This document shows positions 57,074-64,000 of a DNA stretch of 64,000 nucleotides, in pieces. The translations under genes and the position numbers were made by a program. Origin of the DNA: Herpetosiphon llansteffanensis (GTDB lineage: Bacteria; Chloroflexota; Chloroflexia; Chloroflexales; Herpetosiphonaceae). The DNA is taken from NCBI RefSeq assembly GCF_003205875.1, contig NZ_PUBZ01000081.1, positions 62,001 to 126,000 on the forward strand, read 5' to 3'. A model generated the notes under the pieces. The model ran no database searches and was not told the DNA's origin. It saw only the letters and a list, made by a program, of their open reading frames with translations. Position 1 is the stretch's first letter; every line of letters begins with the position of its first letter.

Positions 57074-59894
57074 TTTGTTGTAGCAGGTCGTGAATTTTAT
57101 TGGCCAAATCGGTAATTTCAAATGGTTTGCTGAGCAATTCCATATATTGTTCAAGCTCTCCACTACGCACTGCCGCGCGATCGGTATAGCCACTGACCAA
57201 CAAGATTGGTAAATTTGGGTAGCGTTGGCGCAGCTGCAAGGCTAAATCGTAGCCATCGGTTTTTGGCAGCCCAATATCAGTAATCACCAAATCGATTGCC
57301 GCATTTTGGGCAAAAATGGCTAAGGCACTGGTTGCATCGTACGATTCTAAGGTGTGGTAGCCCAACTCGCCAAGCACATCAATTAAGACCATGCGCACTG
57401 CTTCATCATCCTCGACGACCAAAATTGTTGCCCCTTCAATGCTGCGAGCTTGGGCCGATTCGGCAGCAAAATTTGGGTCGATTCCGCTTTCATCGCGTGG
57501 CAGATAAAGCTTAATAGTGGTGCCTTGCTCAAGTTGGCTATCAATCTGAATATGGCCACCAATTTGCTTGATAAAGCCATAAATCATCGATAAACCTAAA
57601 CCTGTGCCTTGGCCAAGCGGTTTGGTGGTAAAAAACGGATCAAAGGCGCGATCGACGATTTCACTACTCATGCCAGTGCCGGTGTCGACAACCTCAATCA
57701 ACACATAATCTGCTGGATCAAGTTGTTGTTGATTGGCTTGCTGCGCATTGATGTTGCTGGTGGTAATGCGCAGCGTTCCGCCGTATGGCATGGCATCGCG
57801 GGCATTGATGGCTAAATTGAGCAAGGCGTTTTCAAGTTGATTAGCATCGGTGCGCACCCGCCAAACAGCGCTTCCAAGCGTCGTTTCTACCTCAATCTGT
57901 TCGCCAAGGCTGCGTTGCAGCAAATCGTCAAGCGATTGAATCAGGCTATTAACATTGATTGGCTGCACATCGAGCGCTTGTTGGCGCGAAAAAGCGAGCA
58001 GGCGTTGGGTCAAGGCTGCTGCGCGTTTGGCCGATTTCACCGCACTATTGATGTAGCGTTCAATCGTATCAAAACGACCAGCATTAATTCGGCGTTGCAG
58101 CAAATCAAGCCCGCCCAGAATGCTGGTCAAAATATTATTGAAATCGTGGGCGATGCCCCCAGTGAGTTGGCCAATCGCCTCCATCTTTTGCGATTGACGC
58201 AGTTGGGTTTGCATCACTTCAATTTCAGCTTGGCGTTGTTTTTCGTTGGTAATATCGCGTGCGACACAATAGAGATAGTTATTGTCGAGCACTGCTGTCC
58301 ACGAAAGCCAATGATAGTTGCCTTCGCGGTCGCGGAAACGATTTTCAAACGAGCTGGTGGGAACTCCACGAGCCAATTTGGCAATTTCCTGCTGGGTGCG
58401 CTCATGATCATCTGGGTGTTCAAGCCAGGTGGTGGTGCGCCCAAGAATATCGGCATCATCCCAGCCGAGCGCGCGCTGCCAGGCAGGATTGATCGAGAGC
58501 CAATTGCCCTCAGGATCGGCAATGCCCAACAAATCTTGGCTGACCAACCAAATACGGTCGCGTTCGCGGGTGCGTTGGGCCACTAAGCCTTCGAGATCGT
58601 TATTGAGCGCTTGGAGTTGCTTTTCGGTGCGTTTTTCGCGGTCAATATCGATAATGGTGATTAAGCCACCAGTGATCGTGTTGTCAAGGTCGCGGACTGG
58701 GCCGCCGATAACCTTAATCCAAGCCCGCGAGCCATCGCCACGCTGATAGTGAAAATCGCGTTCGGAAACTTGGCCTGTTTGCACGGCAATCGCCAGCGGA
58801 TATTCGTGGATTGGCACAAGTTGATTATGTTCGTCATAGGCAATCCATTCGCCATAGGCATCGGTTGCAGGCGAAGGCAAAACTGGATGCAGCAAAATGC
58901 GTTCGACATGGGCATTGCCATCGGTAATTCGTCCGGTCGGGGTTTCGGCAAAGACCAAACCAACAGGCAAGGTATCGAAAATGGCGCGTAATCGTGCTTC
59001 GCTATGGGCCAACGCATCTTCGCGACGCTTGCGTTCAGTAATATCGATCAGCACGCCGGGAAAGCGCTGTGGTTGATTATTTTCAAAAATGCAAAACCCA
59101 TTGGCTTCGACCCAACGATATTCGCCATCGCGATGGCGAACCCGATATTCGGCGCTGTAGGTTTGGCCGTTGCGAATCGCGCGCTCAATTAATTGGCCGA
59201 TAACTGCTTGATCATCTGGATGAATTGAGCTAAGCATGTCGCTTACGCTTACGCCTTGGCTGGCAAGCACCGGATCAAGCGAAAAATACTCGGCAAAACG
59301 CCGATCGACGATACAGCGATCGGTCACAATATCCCAATCCCACGTCCCGATCAACAACCCAGCATCCAAGGCTAATTGATAGCGTTCTTCGGCGCGATAG
59401 CGTTGTTGTTCGGCGAGCACTTGCGAAGTTATTTCGACAACTAAGGCCATAACGCCCAGAATTTCGCCTTGCTGATCTATAATTGGGCTATAACTTAAGT
59501 CGAACCAACATTGTTCGTTACGACCATTGCGTTGCAGTATGAATGATTGCTTTTGATAGGTCAGGCTTTGGCCAGCAAACACCTGATCGAGGATCGATTG
59601 ATTGAATTCGGCAGCTTCAGGCCAAGCCTCGGTTACTGGTCGCCCAAAAAGCTCAGGGTGGCGCGAACCAGCGATGCTTGAATAGCCAGCATTGTAGATC
59701 AGCACGCCTTGCCTGCCCCACATAGTAGTAATCGCAATCGGAACCGCCAGCATCATATCAACGATGCTGCGCATGGCAATTGGCCATGTTTCGATGGCCC
59801 CAAGCGGCGTTGCGCGCCAATCAAAGCTCTGAAATAAATTGCTGATTGTCGCTTGATCGACGTGAGGCTCGGCGGTTCGTAACGAATTCGGCAT
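57066..59894 (-). CDS. Soluble multi-PAS hybrid histidine kinase
   Basis: A 942-residue kinase without membrane segments. Four PAS-type sensor domains: about 20-150 (GVLIYNAGYSSIAG), 160-285 (with PAC segment YRWVEANGFCIFENN), 300-420 and 450-565 (NWLSINPAWQRALGWDDADI). The dimerisation/phosphoacceptor helix is EAIGQLTGGIAHDFNNILTS, the ATP domain includes GTGLGLSMIYGFIKQIGG, and the C-terminal receiver has VVEDDEA, phosphoacceptor in VITDIGLPKTDGY and Lys in LLSKPFE. AAGGAT lies upstream of the ATG. It sits between the two cellulolytic genes, which it might influence, but operators there suggest a LacI-type regulator instead. Confidence 0.92.
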   Translation of the reverse strand: MPNSLRTAEPHVDQATISNLFQSFDWRATPLGAIETWPIAMRSIVDMMLAVPIAITTMWGRQGVLIYNAGYSSIAGSRHPELFGRPVTEAWPEAAEFNQSILDQVFAGQSLTYQKQSFILQRNGRNEQCWFDLSYSPIIDQQGEILGVMALVVEITSQVLAEQQRYRAEERYQLALDAGLLIGTWDWDIVTDRCIVDRRFAEYFSLDPVLASQGVSVSDMLSSIHPDDQAVIGQLIERAIRNGQTYSAEYRVRHRDGEYRWVEANGFCIFENNQPQRFPGVLIDITERKRREDALAHSEARLRAIFDTLPVGLVFAETPTGRITDGNAHVERILLHPVLPSPATDAYGEWIAYDEHNQLVPIHEYPLAIAVQTGQVSERDFHYQRGDGSRAWIKVIGGPVRDLDNTITGGLITIIDIDREKRTEKQLQALNNDLEGLVAQRTRERDRIWLVSQDLLGIADPEGNWLSINPAWQRALGWDDADILGRTTTWLEHPDDHERTQQEIAKLARGVPTSSFENRFRDREGNYHWLSWTAVLDNNYLYCVARDITNEKQRQAEIEVMQTQLRQSQKMEAIGQLTGGIAHDFNNILTSILGGLDLLQRRINAGRFDTIERYINSAVKSAKRAAALTQRLLAFSRQQALDVQPINVNSLIQSLDDLLQRSLGEQIEVETTLGSAVWRVRTDANQLENALLNLAINARDAMPYGGTLRITTSNINAQQANQQQLDPADYVLIEVVDTGTGMSSEIVDRAFDPFFTTKPLGQGTGLGLSMIYGFIKQIGGHIQIDSQLEQGTTIKLYLPRDESGIDPNFAAESAQARSIEGATILVVEDDEAVRMVLIDVLGELGYHTLESYDATSALAIFAQNAAIDLVITDIGLPKTDGYDLALQLRQRYPNLPILLVSGYTDRAAVRSGELEQYMELLSKPFEITDLANKIHDLLQQSH

Positions 59895-60009
59895 GGCAAT
59901 CTGATCCTTTATGTCCTGAAAATGCGTGTTGTTATTGTACCAAAAACGTTGCCACCAAACCGACTTTTAGCAAGCCAATTTTTACTTAAGAATTTCTAAA
60001 GAACTGCTA

Positions 60010-60038
60010 TTGACAAAATAGATTAAAAGCTTTAACAT
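60010..60038 (+). promoter_or_regulatory. Promoter of the GH6 cellulase gene
   Basis: TTGACA (60010-60015), 17-bp spacer, TAACAT (60033-60038), preceded by AATTTCTAAAG as at the xyloglucanase promoter. Confidence 0.6.
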
Positions 60039-60052
60039 TCGTCCAACAGTTT

Positions 60053-60066
60053 TGGGATCGTTCTCA
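60053..60066. promoter_or_regulatory. LacI/CelR-like operator box 3
   Basis: TGGGATCGTTCTCA, the same 14-bp TGGnnnCG layout with an imperfect right half, 15 bp downstream of the -10. Confidence 0.5.
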
Positions 60067-60123
60067 AAAAACGTCCTCGCCTTCCATCCCAAAGCCTGTT
60101 TTCACCCAAATAAGCTATATAAA

Positions 60124-60137
60124 TGAGACCGGTTCCA
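60124..60137. promoter_or_regulatory. LacI/CelR-like operator box 4
   Basis: TGAGACCGGTTCCA, identical to the box at 53927-53940, in the leader of the GH6 gene. The remaining leader (60138-60260) has nothing else I can name. Confidence 0.6.
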
Positions 60138-60260
60138 AAGGAGGTTAGCCACTCTTTTACCTAGTTTCCACGTTGAACGGCAATGAATTGTTTGTGTACA
60201 TAAAACCATGCGCGTTTTAATCGATGAAGAGTACACATACTACGCAAGGAGGCGAATTCG

Positions 60261-63200
60261 ATGGCTCGGATCTTTAATTCCCGTGGATTAATTCTTGTTC
60301 TTTTAACCGCCGTGGTTAGCAGTGGCTTAGGCCAATTGAATGCTAAACCAACCGCCGCAGCCACCAGCTGCGAAGTCGTCTATAACATTGCTAACGATTG
60401 GGGTAGCGGTTTTATTGGCGATGTGACCCTCAAAAACACCGGTTCAGCGGTTTCAAGCTGGACAGTTGGCTGGTCGTTTGCAGGCAACCAAACCATTTCA
60501 AATCTTTGGGGTGGGGTTGTGGCCCAAACTGGCGCGAATGTCAACGTCAGCAACGCTGGCTGGAATGGTAGCATTGGCACTAATGGCACGGTAAACTTCG
60601 GTTTCCAAGCAACCTATAGCGGTGCAAATGCCAAACCAACCGCCTTTACCCTCAATGGTGTGACCTGTGGCGGCGTAGTTGTTCCAACGAGTGTTCCTAC
60701 CAACACCACGGTTCCCACAACTGCACCAACCAATACACCAGCTCCAAGCGCAACTACGCGCCCAACCAACACGACTGTTCCGACGAATGTTGCAACCAAT
60801 ACACCGGTTCCAAGCGCAACCACGCGCCCAACCAACGTTCCTACGAACACTCCAGTTCCAAGCGCAACTACGCGCCCAACCAACACGACTGTTCCAACCA
60901 ATGTTCCGACGAATACACCAGCTCCAACGACTGAGCCTGGGATTCACGTTGCGAACCCATTTGTTGGGGCACAAGGCTACATCAATAGCGAATATGCTGC
61001 TCGCGTGAACGCTGAAGCAAACGCCACTGGTGGCACGCTTGGTTCACAAATGCGCCAAGTCGCTTCGTACCCAACCGCTGTCTGGTTGGATCGGATTGCC
61101 GCTATCGCTGGCAGCAGCGACGCAATGGGCTTGCGCGGCCACTTGGATGCTGCCCTCGTGCAACAACAAACCAGCGGCCAACAAGTTGCAATCTCGATTG
61201 TCGTGTACGACTTGCCCAACCGTGACTGTGCCGCTTTGGCCTCAAACGGCGAGTTGAAAATTTCGGAAAATGGCTTAGCTCGTTACAAAGCTGAGTACAT
61301 CGACCCCATCGCCACGATTCTGAGCGATAGCAAATATGCCTCGTTGCGGATTGTGGTGGTGTTGGAACCGGATTCACTCTCGAACTTGGTGACCAACGCC
61401 AACATTCCAGCCTGTGCCGAAGCGATTTCGAGCGGCGCGTATGTGCAAGGTGTCCAATACGCCATCAACAAACTGAACGTGTACAGCAACGTCTACATCT
61501 ACATGGACATTGCACACTCCGGTTGGTTGGGCTGGGACAGCAACTTCACGCCAGCGATTCAGCTGTACACCCAAACGGTGCGCGGCACGACCAAAGGCTT
61601 GGCTGGGATCGATGGCTTTATCTCGAACACGGCGAACTACACGCCATTGAACGAAGTGTTCTTGCCAAACTCGGGCTTGACCTTGGGTGGTGGCAATCCA
61701 ATTCGCTCATCGTTGTTCTACGAATGGAACCCGTACTTCGACGAAGTGGATTATGTGGTGGCGATGCGCAATGCCTTCATCACCGCAGGGTTCCCAAGCG
61801 GCATCGGGATGTTGATTGATACCAGCCGCAATGGCTGGGGTGGCACAGCCCGCCCAGTGACGGTGAGCAGCTCGAACTCGTTGGAAATCTATGTCAACGA
61901 TTCGAAGCTGGATCGTCGCCCTCATCGTGGTGGCTGGTGTAACCAAGCAGGGGCCGGGATTGGCGAGCGGCCAACGGCAGCACCATTGACGGGGATTGAT
62001 GCCTATGTCTGGGTCAAGCCTCCAGGCGAATCAGACGGTGTGGCAACGGCAGGGGTGATTGACCCAACCGACCCAGCCAAGCAGTTTGATGCCATGTGTG
62101 ACCCGAACGCGCAAAACCGCTACAATCCAGCCTACCCAACCAATGCATTGGCTGGTGCACCACACGCTGGTCGCTGGTTCTCATCACAATTCGCCATGTT
62201 GGTTCGCAATGCGTATCCACCAATTTCGCAATCGACCAACCCAACCACGACTCCAGTTGCAACGACGGTTCCTGCAACCAGCACGCCAGTTGGCACGCCT
62301 GCACCAACGAGCACGCCTGCACCAACGAGCACGCCTGCACCAACGAGCACGCCTGCACCAACCAGCGTTCCTGGTGTCCACGTGCCAAACCCATTTGTTG
62401 GGGCACAAGGCTATATCAATAGCGAATACGCTGCGCGGGTGAACGCTGAAGCAAACGCCACTGGTGGCACGCTTGGTTCACAAATGCGTAAAGTTGCTTC
62501 GTACCCAACCGCTGTCTGGTTGGATCGGATTGCCGCTATCGCTGGCAGCAGCGACGCAATGGGCTTGCGCGGCCACTTGGATGCTGCCCTCGTGCAACAA
62601 CAAACTAGCGGTAGCCAAGTCGCAATCTCGATTGTCGTGTACGACTTGCCCAACCGTGACTGTGCTGCTTTGGCTTCAAACGGCGAGTTGAAAATTTCGG
62701 AAAATGGCTTGGCCCGCTACAAAGCCGAGTACATCGACCCCATCGCCACGATTCTGAGCGATAGCAAATATGCCTCGTTGCGGATTGTGGTGGTGTTGGA
62801 ACCGGATTCACTCTCGAACTTGGTGACCAACGCCAACATTCCAGCCTGTGCCGAAGCGATTTCGAGCGGCGCGTATGTGCAAGGTGTCCAATACGCCATC
62901 AACAAACTGAACGTGTACAGCAACGTCTACATCTACATGGACATTGCGCACTCCGGTTGGTTGGGCTGGGACAGCAACTTCACGCCAGCAATTCAGCTGT
63001 ACACCCAAACGGTGCGCGGCACGACCAAAGGCTTGGCTGGGATCGATGGCTTTATCTCGAACACGGCGAACTACACGCCATTGAACGAAGTGTTCTTGCC
63101 AAACTCGGGCTTGACCTTGGGTGGTGGCAATCCAATTCGCTCATCGTTGTTCTACGAATGGAACCCGTACTTCGACGAAGTGGATTATGTGGTGGCGATG

Positions 63201-63668
63201 CGCAATGCCTTCATCACCGCAGGGTTCCCAAGCGGCATCGGGATGTTGATTGATACCAGCCGCAATGGCTGGGGTGGCACAGCCCGCCCAGTGACGGTGA
63301 GCAGCTCGAACTCGTTGGAAATCTATGTCAACGATTCGAAGCTGGATCGTCGTCCACACCGTGGTGGCTGGTGTAACCAAGCAGGGGCCGGGATTGGCGA
63401 GCGGCCAACGGCAGCACCATTGACGGGGATTGATGCCTATGTCTGGGTCAAGCCTCCAGGCGAATCAGACGGTGTGGCAACGGCAGGGGTGATTGACCCA
63501 ACCGACCCAGCCAAGCAGTTTGATGCCATGTGTGACCCGAACGCGCAAAACCGCTACAACCCAGCCTACCCAACCAATGCGTTGGCTGGTGCACCACACG
63601 CTGGTCGCTGGTTCTCATCACAATTCGCCATGTTGGTTCGCAACGCGTATCCTGCAATTGCACCGTAG
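60261..63668 (+). CDS. Secreted CBM2-GH6-GH6 cellulase with duplicated catalytic domain
   Basis: A 1135-residue exported cellulase. Signal peptide to about 34; N-terminal CBM2 (CEVVYNIANDWGSGFIGDVTL ... LNGVTCGG, 37-137); a Thr/Pro linker (about 138-226); GH6 domain 1 (about 228-653); a TPAPTS linker; GH6 domain 2 (about 706-1134). Both catalytic domains carry VVYDLPNRDCAALASNGE with the acid Asp, VVVLEPDSLSNLV, MDIAHSGWLGW, VSNT/ISNTANY and VKPPGESDG. GH6 enzymes hydrolyse beta-1,4-glucan with inversion. The two domains are nearly identical and lie 1434 bp (478 codons) apart. GGAGG precedes the ATG. Controlled by promoter and operator boxes like those of the GH74 gene. Confidence 0.95.
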   Translation: MARIFNSRGLILVLLTAVVSSGLGQLNAKPTAAATSCEVVYNIANDWGSGFIGDVTLKNTGSAVSSWTVGWSFAGNQTISNLWGGVVAQTGANVNVSNAGWNGSIGTNGTVNFGFQATYSGANAKPTAFTLNGVTCGGVVVPTSVPTNTTVPTTAPTNTPAPSATTRPTNTTVPTNVATNTPVPSATTRPTNVPTNTPVPSATTRPTNTTVPTNVPTNTPAPTTEPGIHVANPFVGAQGYINSEYAARVNAEANATGGTLGSQMRQVASYPTAVWLDRIAAIAGSSDAMGLRGHLDAALVQQQTSGQQVAISIVVYDLPNRDCAALASNGELKISENGLARYKAEYIDPIATILSDSKYASLRIVVVLEPDSLSNLVTNANIPACAEAISSGAYVQGVQYAINKLNVYSNVYIYMDIAHSGWLGWDSNFTPAIQLYTQTVRGTTKGLAGIDGFISNTANYTPLNEVFLPNSGLTLGGGNPIRSSLFYEWNPYFDEVDYVVAMRNAFITAGFPSGIGMLIDTSRNGWGGTARPVTVSSSNSLEIYVNDSKLDRRPHRGGWCNQAGAGIGERPTAAPLTGIDAYVWVKPPGESDGVATAGVIDPTDPAKQFDAMCDPNAQNRYNPAYPTNALAGAPHAGRWFSSQFAMLVRNAYPPISQSTNPTTTPVATTVPATSTPVGTPAPTSTPAPTSTPAPTSTPAPTSVPGVHVPNPFVGAQGYINSEYAARVNAEANATGGTLGSQMRKVASYPTAVWLDRIAAIAGSSDAMGLRGHLDAALVQQQTSGSQVAISIVVYDLPNRDCAALASNGELKISENGLARYKAEYIDPIATILSDSKYASLRIVVVLEPDSLSNLVTNANIPACAEAISSGAYVQGVQYAINKLNVYSNVYIYMDIAHSGWLGWDSNFTPAIQLYTQTVRGTTKGLAGIDGFISNTANYTPLNEVFLPNSGLTLGGGNPIRSSLFYEWNPYFDEVDYVVAMRNAFITAGFPSGIGMLIDTSRNGWGGTARPVTVSSSNSLEIYVNDSKLDRRPHRGGWCNQAGAGIGERPTAAPLTGIDAYVWVKPPGESDGVATAGVIDPTDPAKQFDAMCDPNAQNRYNPAYPTNALAGAPHAGRWFSSQFAMLVRNAYPAIAP
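60949..63653 (+). repeat. Tandem intragenic duplication of the GH6 domain (period 1434 bp)
   Basis: The segment from about 60949 to 62219 recurs at about 62383 to 63653 with only scattered, mostly synonymous differences. The intervening 160 bp encode the linker. Confidence 0.95.
62295..62366 (+). repeat. 18-bp minisatellite in the linker
   Basis: Four units of ACGCCTGCACCAACGAGC (last with ACCAGC), encoding TPAPTS repeats of the inter-domain linker. Confidence 0.9.
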
Positions 63669-63717
63669 GCTAGTTCCAACGCTGGACTATCCACGATACG
63701 CTCGCGAATAATTATTC

Positions 63718-63758
63718 AAGGCGCAACGATTGTAATAATCGTTGCGCCTTGGTTTTTT
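63718..63758. terminator. Intrinsic terminator between convergent genes
   Basis: AAGGCGCAACGATT / AATCGTTGCGCCTT, perfect 14-bp stem with a 5-nt loop, followed by GGTTTTTT. Confidence 0.9.
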
Positions 63759-64000
63759 ATGAAACTTCACTTGAGCGATCAAGCGCTTTTGGCTGTTTAC
63801 GTTGGCGCTGTTGCCAACGCCGTAATACAGGCAAGCGCAATAATAAGAGGATGGCAATCGCTGCGCCATACAGCAGTGGTTCACGCACATCAGCCTTAAC
63901 TAACCAGACATAATGTAAAACGGCTAGGCCAGCGATCACATAAACCAGCCGATGTAACAGCCGCCAACGCTTGCCAAGCCGTCGCATCCAGCCTTTGGTC
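63757..64000 (-). CDS. msrQ: MsrQ heme-binding membrane subunit, C-terminal part
   Basis: The frame runs off the right edge of the window, so only the last 80 or so residues are present. The sequence TKGWMRRLGKRWRLLHRLVY, then a membrane helix with HYVWLVKADVREPLLYG and a second helix AIAILLLLRLP, is the typical C-terminal part of MsrQ (YedZ), the b-type heme membrane partner that passes electrons to the periplasmic methionine sulfoxide reductase MsrP. The conserved His residues in LLHRLVY and LHYVW are the expected heme ligands. msrP is probably just beyond the window. The end is shared with a strong terminator. Confidence 0.9.
   Translation of the reverse strand, partial: TKGWMRRLGKRWRLLHRLVYVIAGLAVLHYVWLVKADVREPLLYGAAIAILLLLRLPVLRRWQQRQRKQPKALDRSSEVS

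Noticed and set aside
57837-58586. 249-codon open frame on the plus strand
   Set aside because: Antisense to the multi-PAS kinase, with no start signal.
62295-62366. CRISPR-like array
   Set aside because: Units are 18 bp, contiguous without spacers, in frame and encode a TPAPTS linker.
1-64000. tRNA, rRNA genes, integrases or insertion-sequence transposases
   Set aside because: None was noticed while reading; the dispersed repeats are not accompanied by a transposase in this window.

Overview
The window comes from a Herpetosiphon-type member of the Chloroflexota, very probably Herpetosiphon aurantiacus or a close relative. The strongest marker is the three-gene block at 42328-45640: a DxDD class II diterpene cyclase, an Rv3378c-like prenyl-diphosphate enzyme and a methyltransferase. 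It matches the O-methylkolavelool cluster described for H. aurantiacus (recalled as Haur_2145-2147). An OAA-family lectin, several large STAND ATPase regulators, many secreted hydrolases and moderate base composition agree with a filamentous predatory glider. All assignments are from reading the sequence; no database search was run.

Layout. 0-10 kb: two divergent groups of STAND (NB-ARC-like) ATPases that share an unusual N-terminal module containing an ATFHR motif, a truncated P-loop-less copy, an Imm-5-like protein, a secreted SGNH hydrolase and a DUF2723 membrane protein. 10-19 kb: a secreted protein of unknown function, a reprolysin-like metalloprotease, a tandem duplication whose second copy is a pseudogene, an OAA lectin, a small glycine-rich beta protein, an aldo/keto reductase, a PNPOx-like stress protein and a Tat-exported Trp/Pro-rich protein. 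19-28 kb: acyl-CoA synthetase with trpA, a Gfo/Idh/MocA oxidoreductase, a LivJ-like lipoprotein next to a Cache-HAMP-STAS membrane sensor, a DUF4268 nuclease-like gene and a GNAT acetyltransferase. 26.5-32 kb also holds three large GC-rich palindromic repeats and other dispersed repeats around an ECF sigma/anti-sigma pair and two AT-rich genes of unknown function.

32-39 kb: a response-regulator/STAND fusion with a degenerate receiver domain, divergent from three consecutive exported peptidoglycan hydrolases of different catalytic types, each with two peptidoglycan-binding domains; then a TolB-like lipoprotein. 39-48 kb: a UshA-like 5'-nucleotidase with two N-terminal modules of a type I associate with Chloroflexi, and the diterpene cluster bracketed by two paralogous stand-alone receivers, with a hybrid histidine kinase overlapping one of them.

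48.7-49.4 kb has no convincing gene but has a near-consensus sigma70 promoter followed by about ten successive hairpins. I read it as a large structured RNA I cannot assign to a known class; it is the most unusual item here. 49.6-53.8 kb: pentapeptide-repeat protein, vWA lipoprotein, alpha/beta hydrolase, P-loop kinase. 53.8-63.7 kb: a plant-cell-wall degradation region, with a GH74 xyloglucanase-CBM2 and a CBM2-GH6-GH6 cellulase whose two GH6 domains are nearly identical. Both are preceded by similar promoters and paired 14-bp LacI/CelR-like operators; a PAS-rich hybrid kinase lies between them. The window ends inside msrQ.
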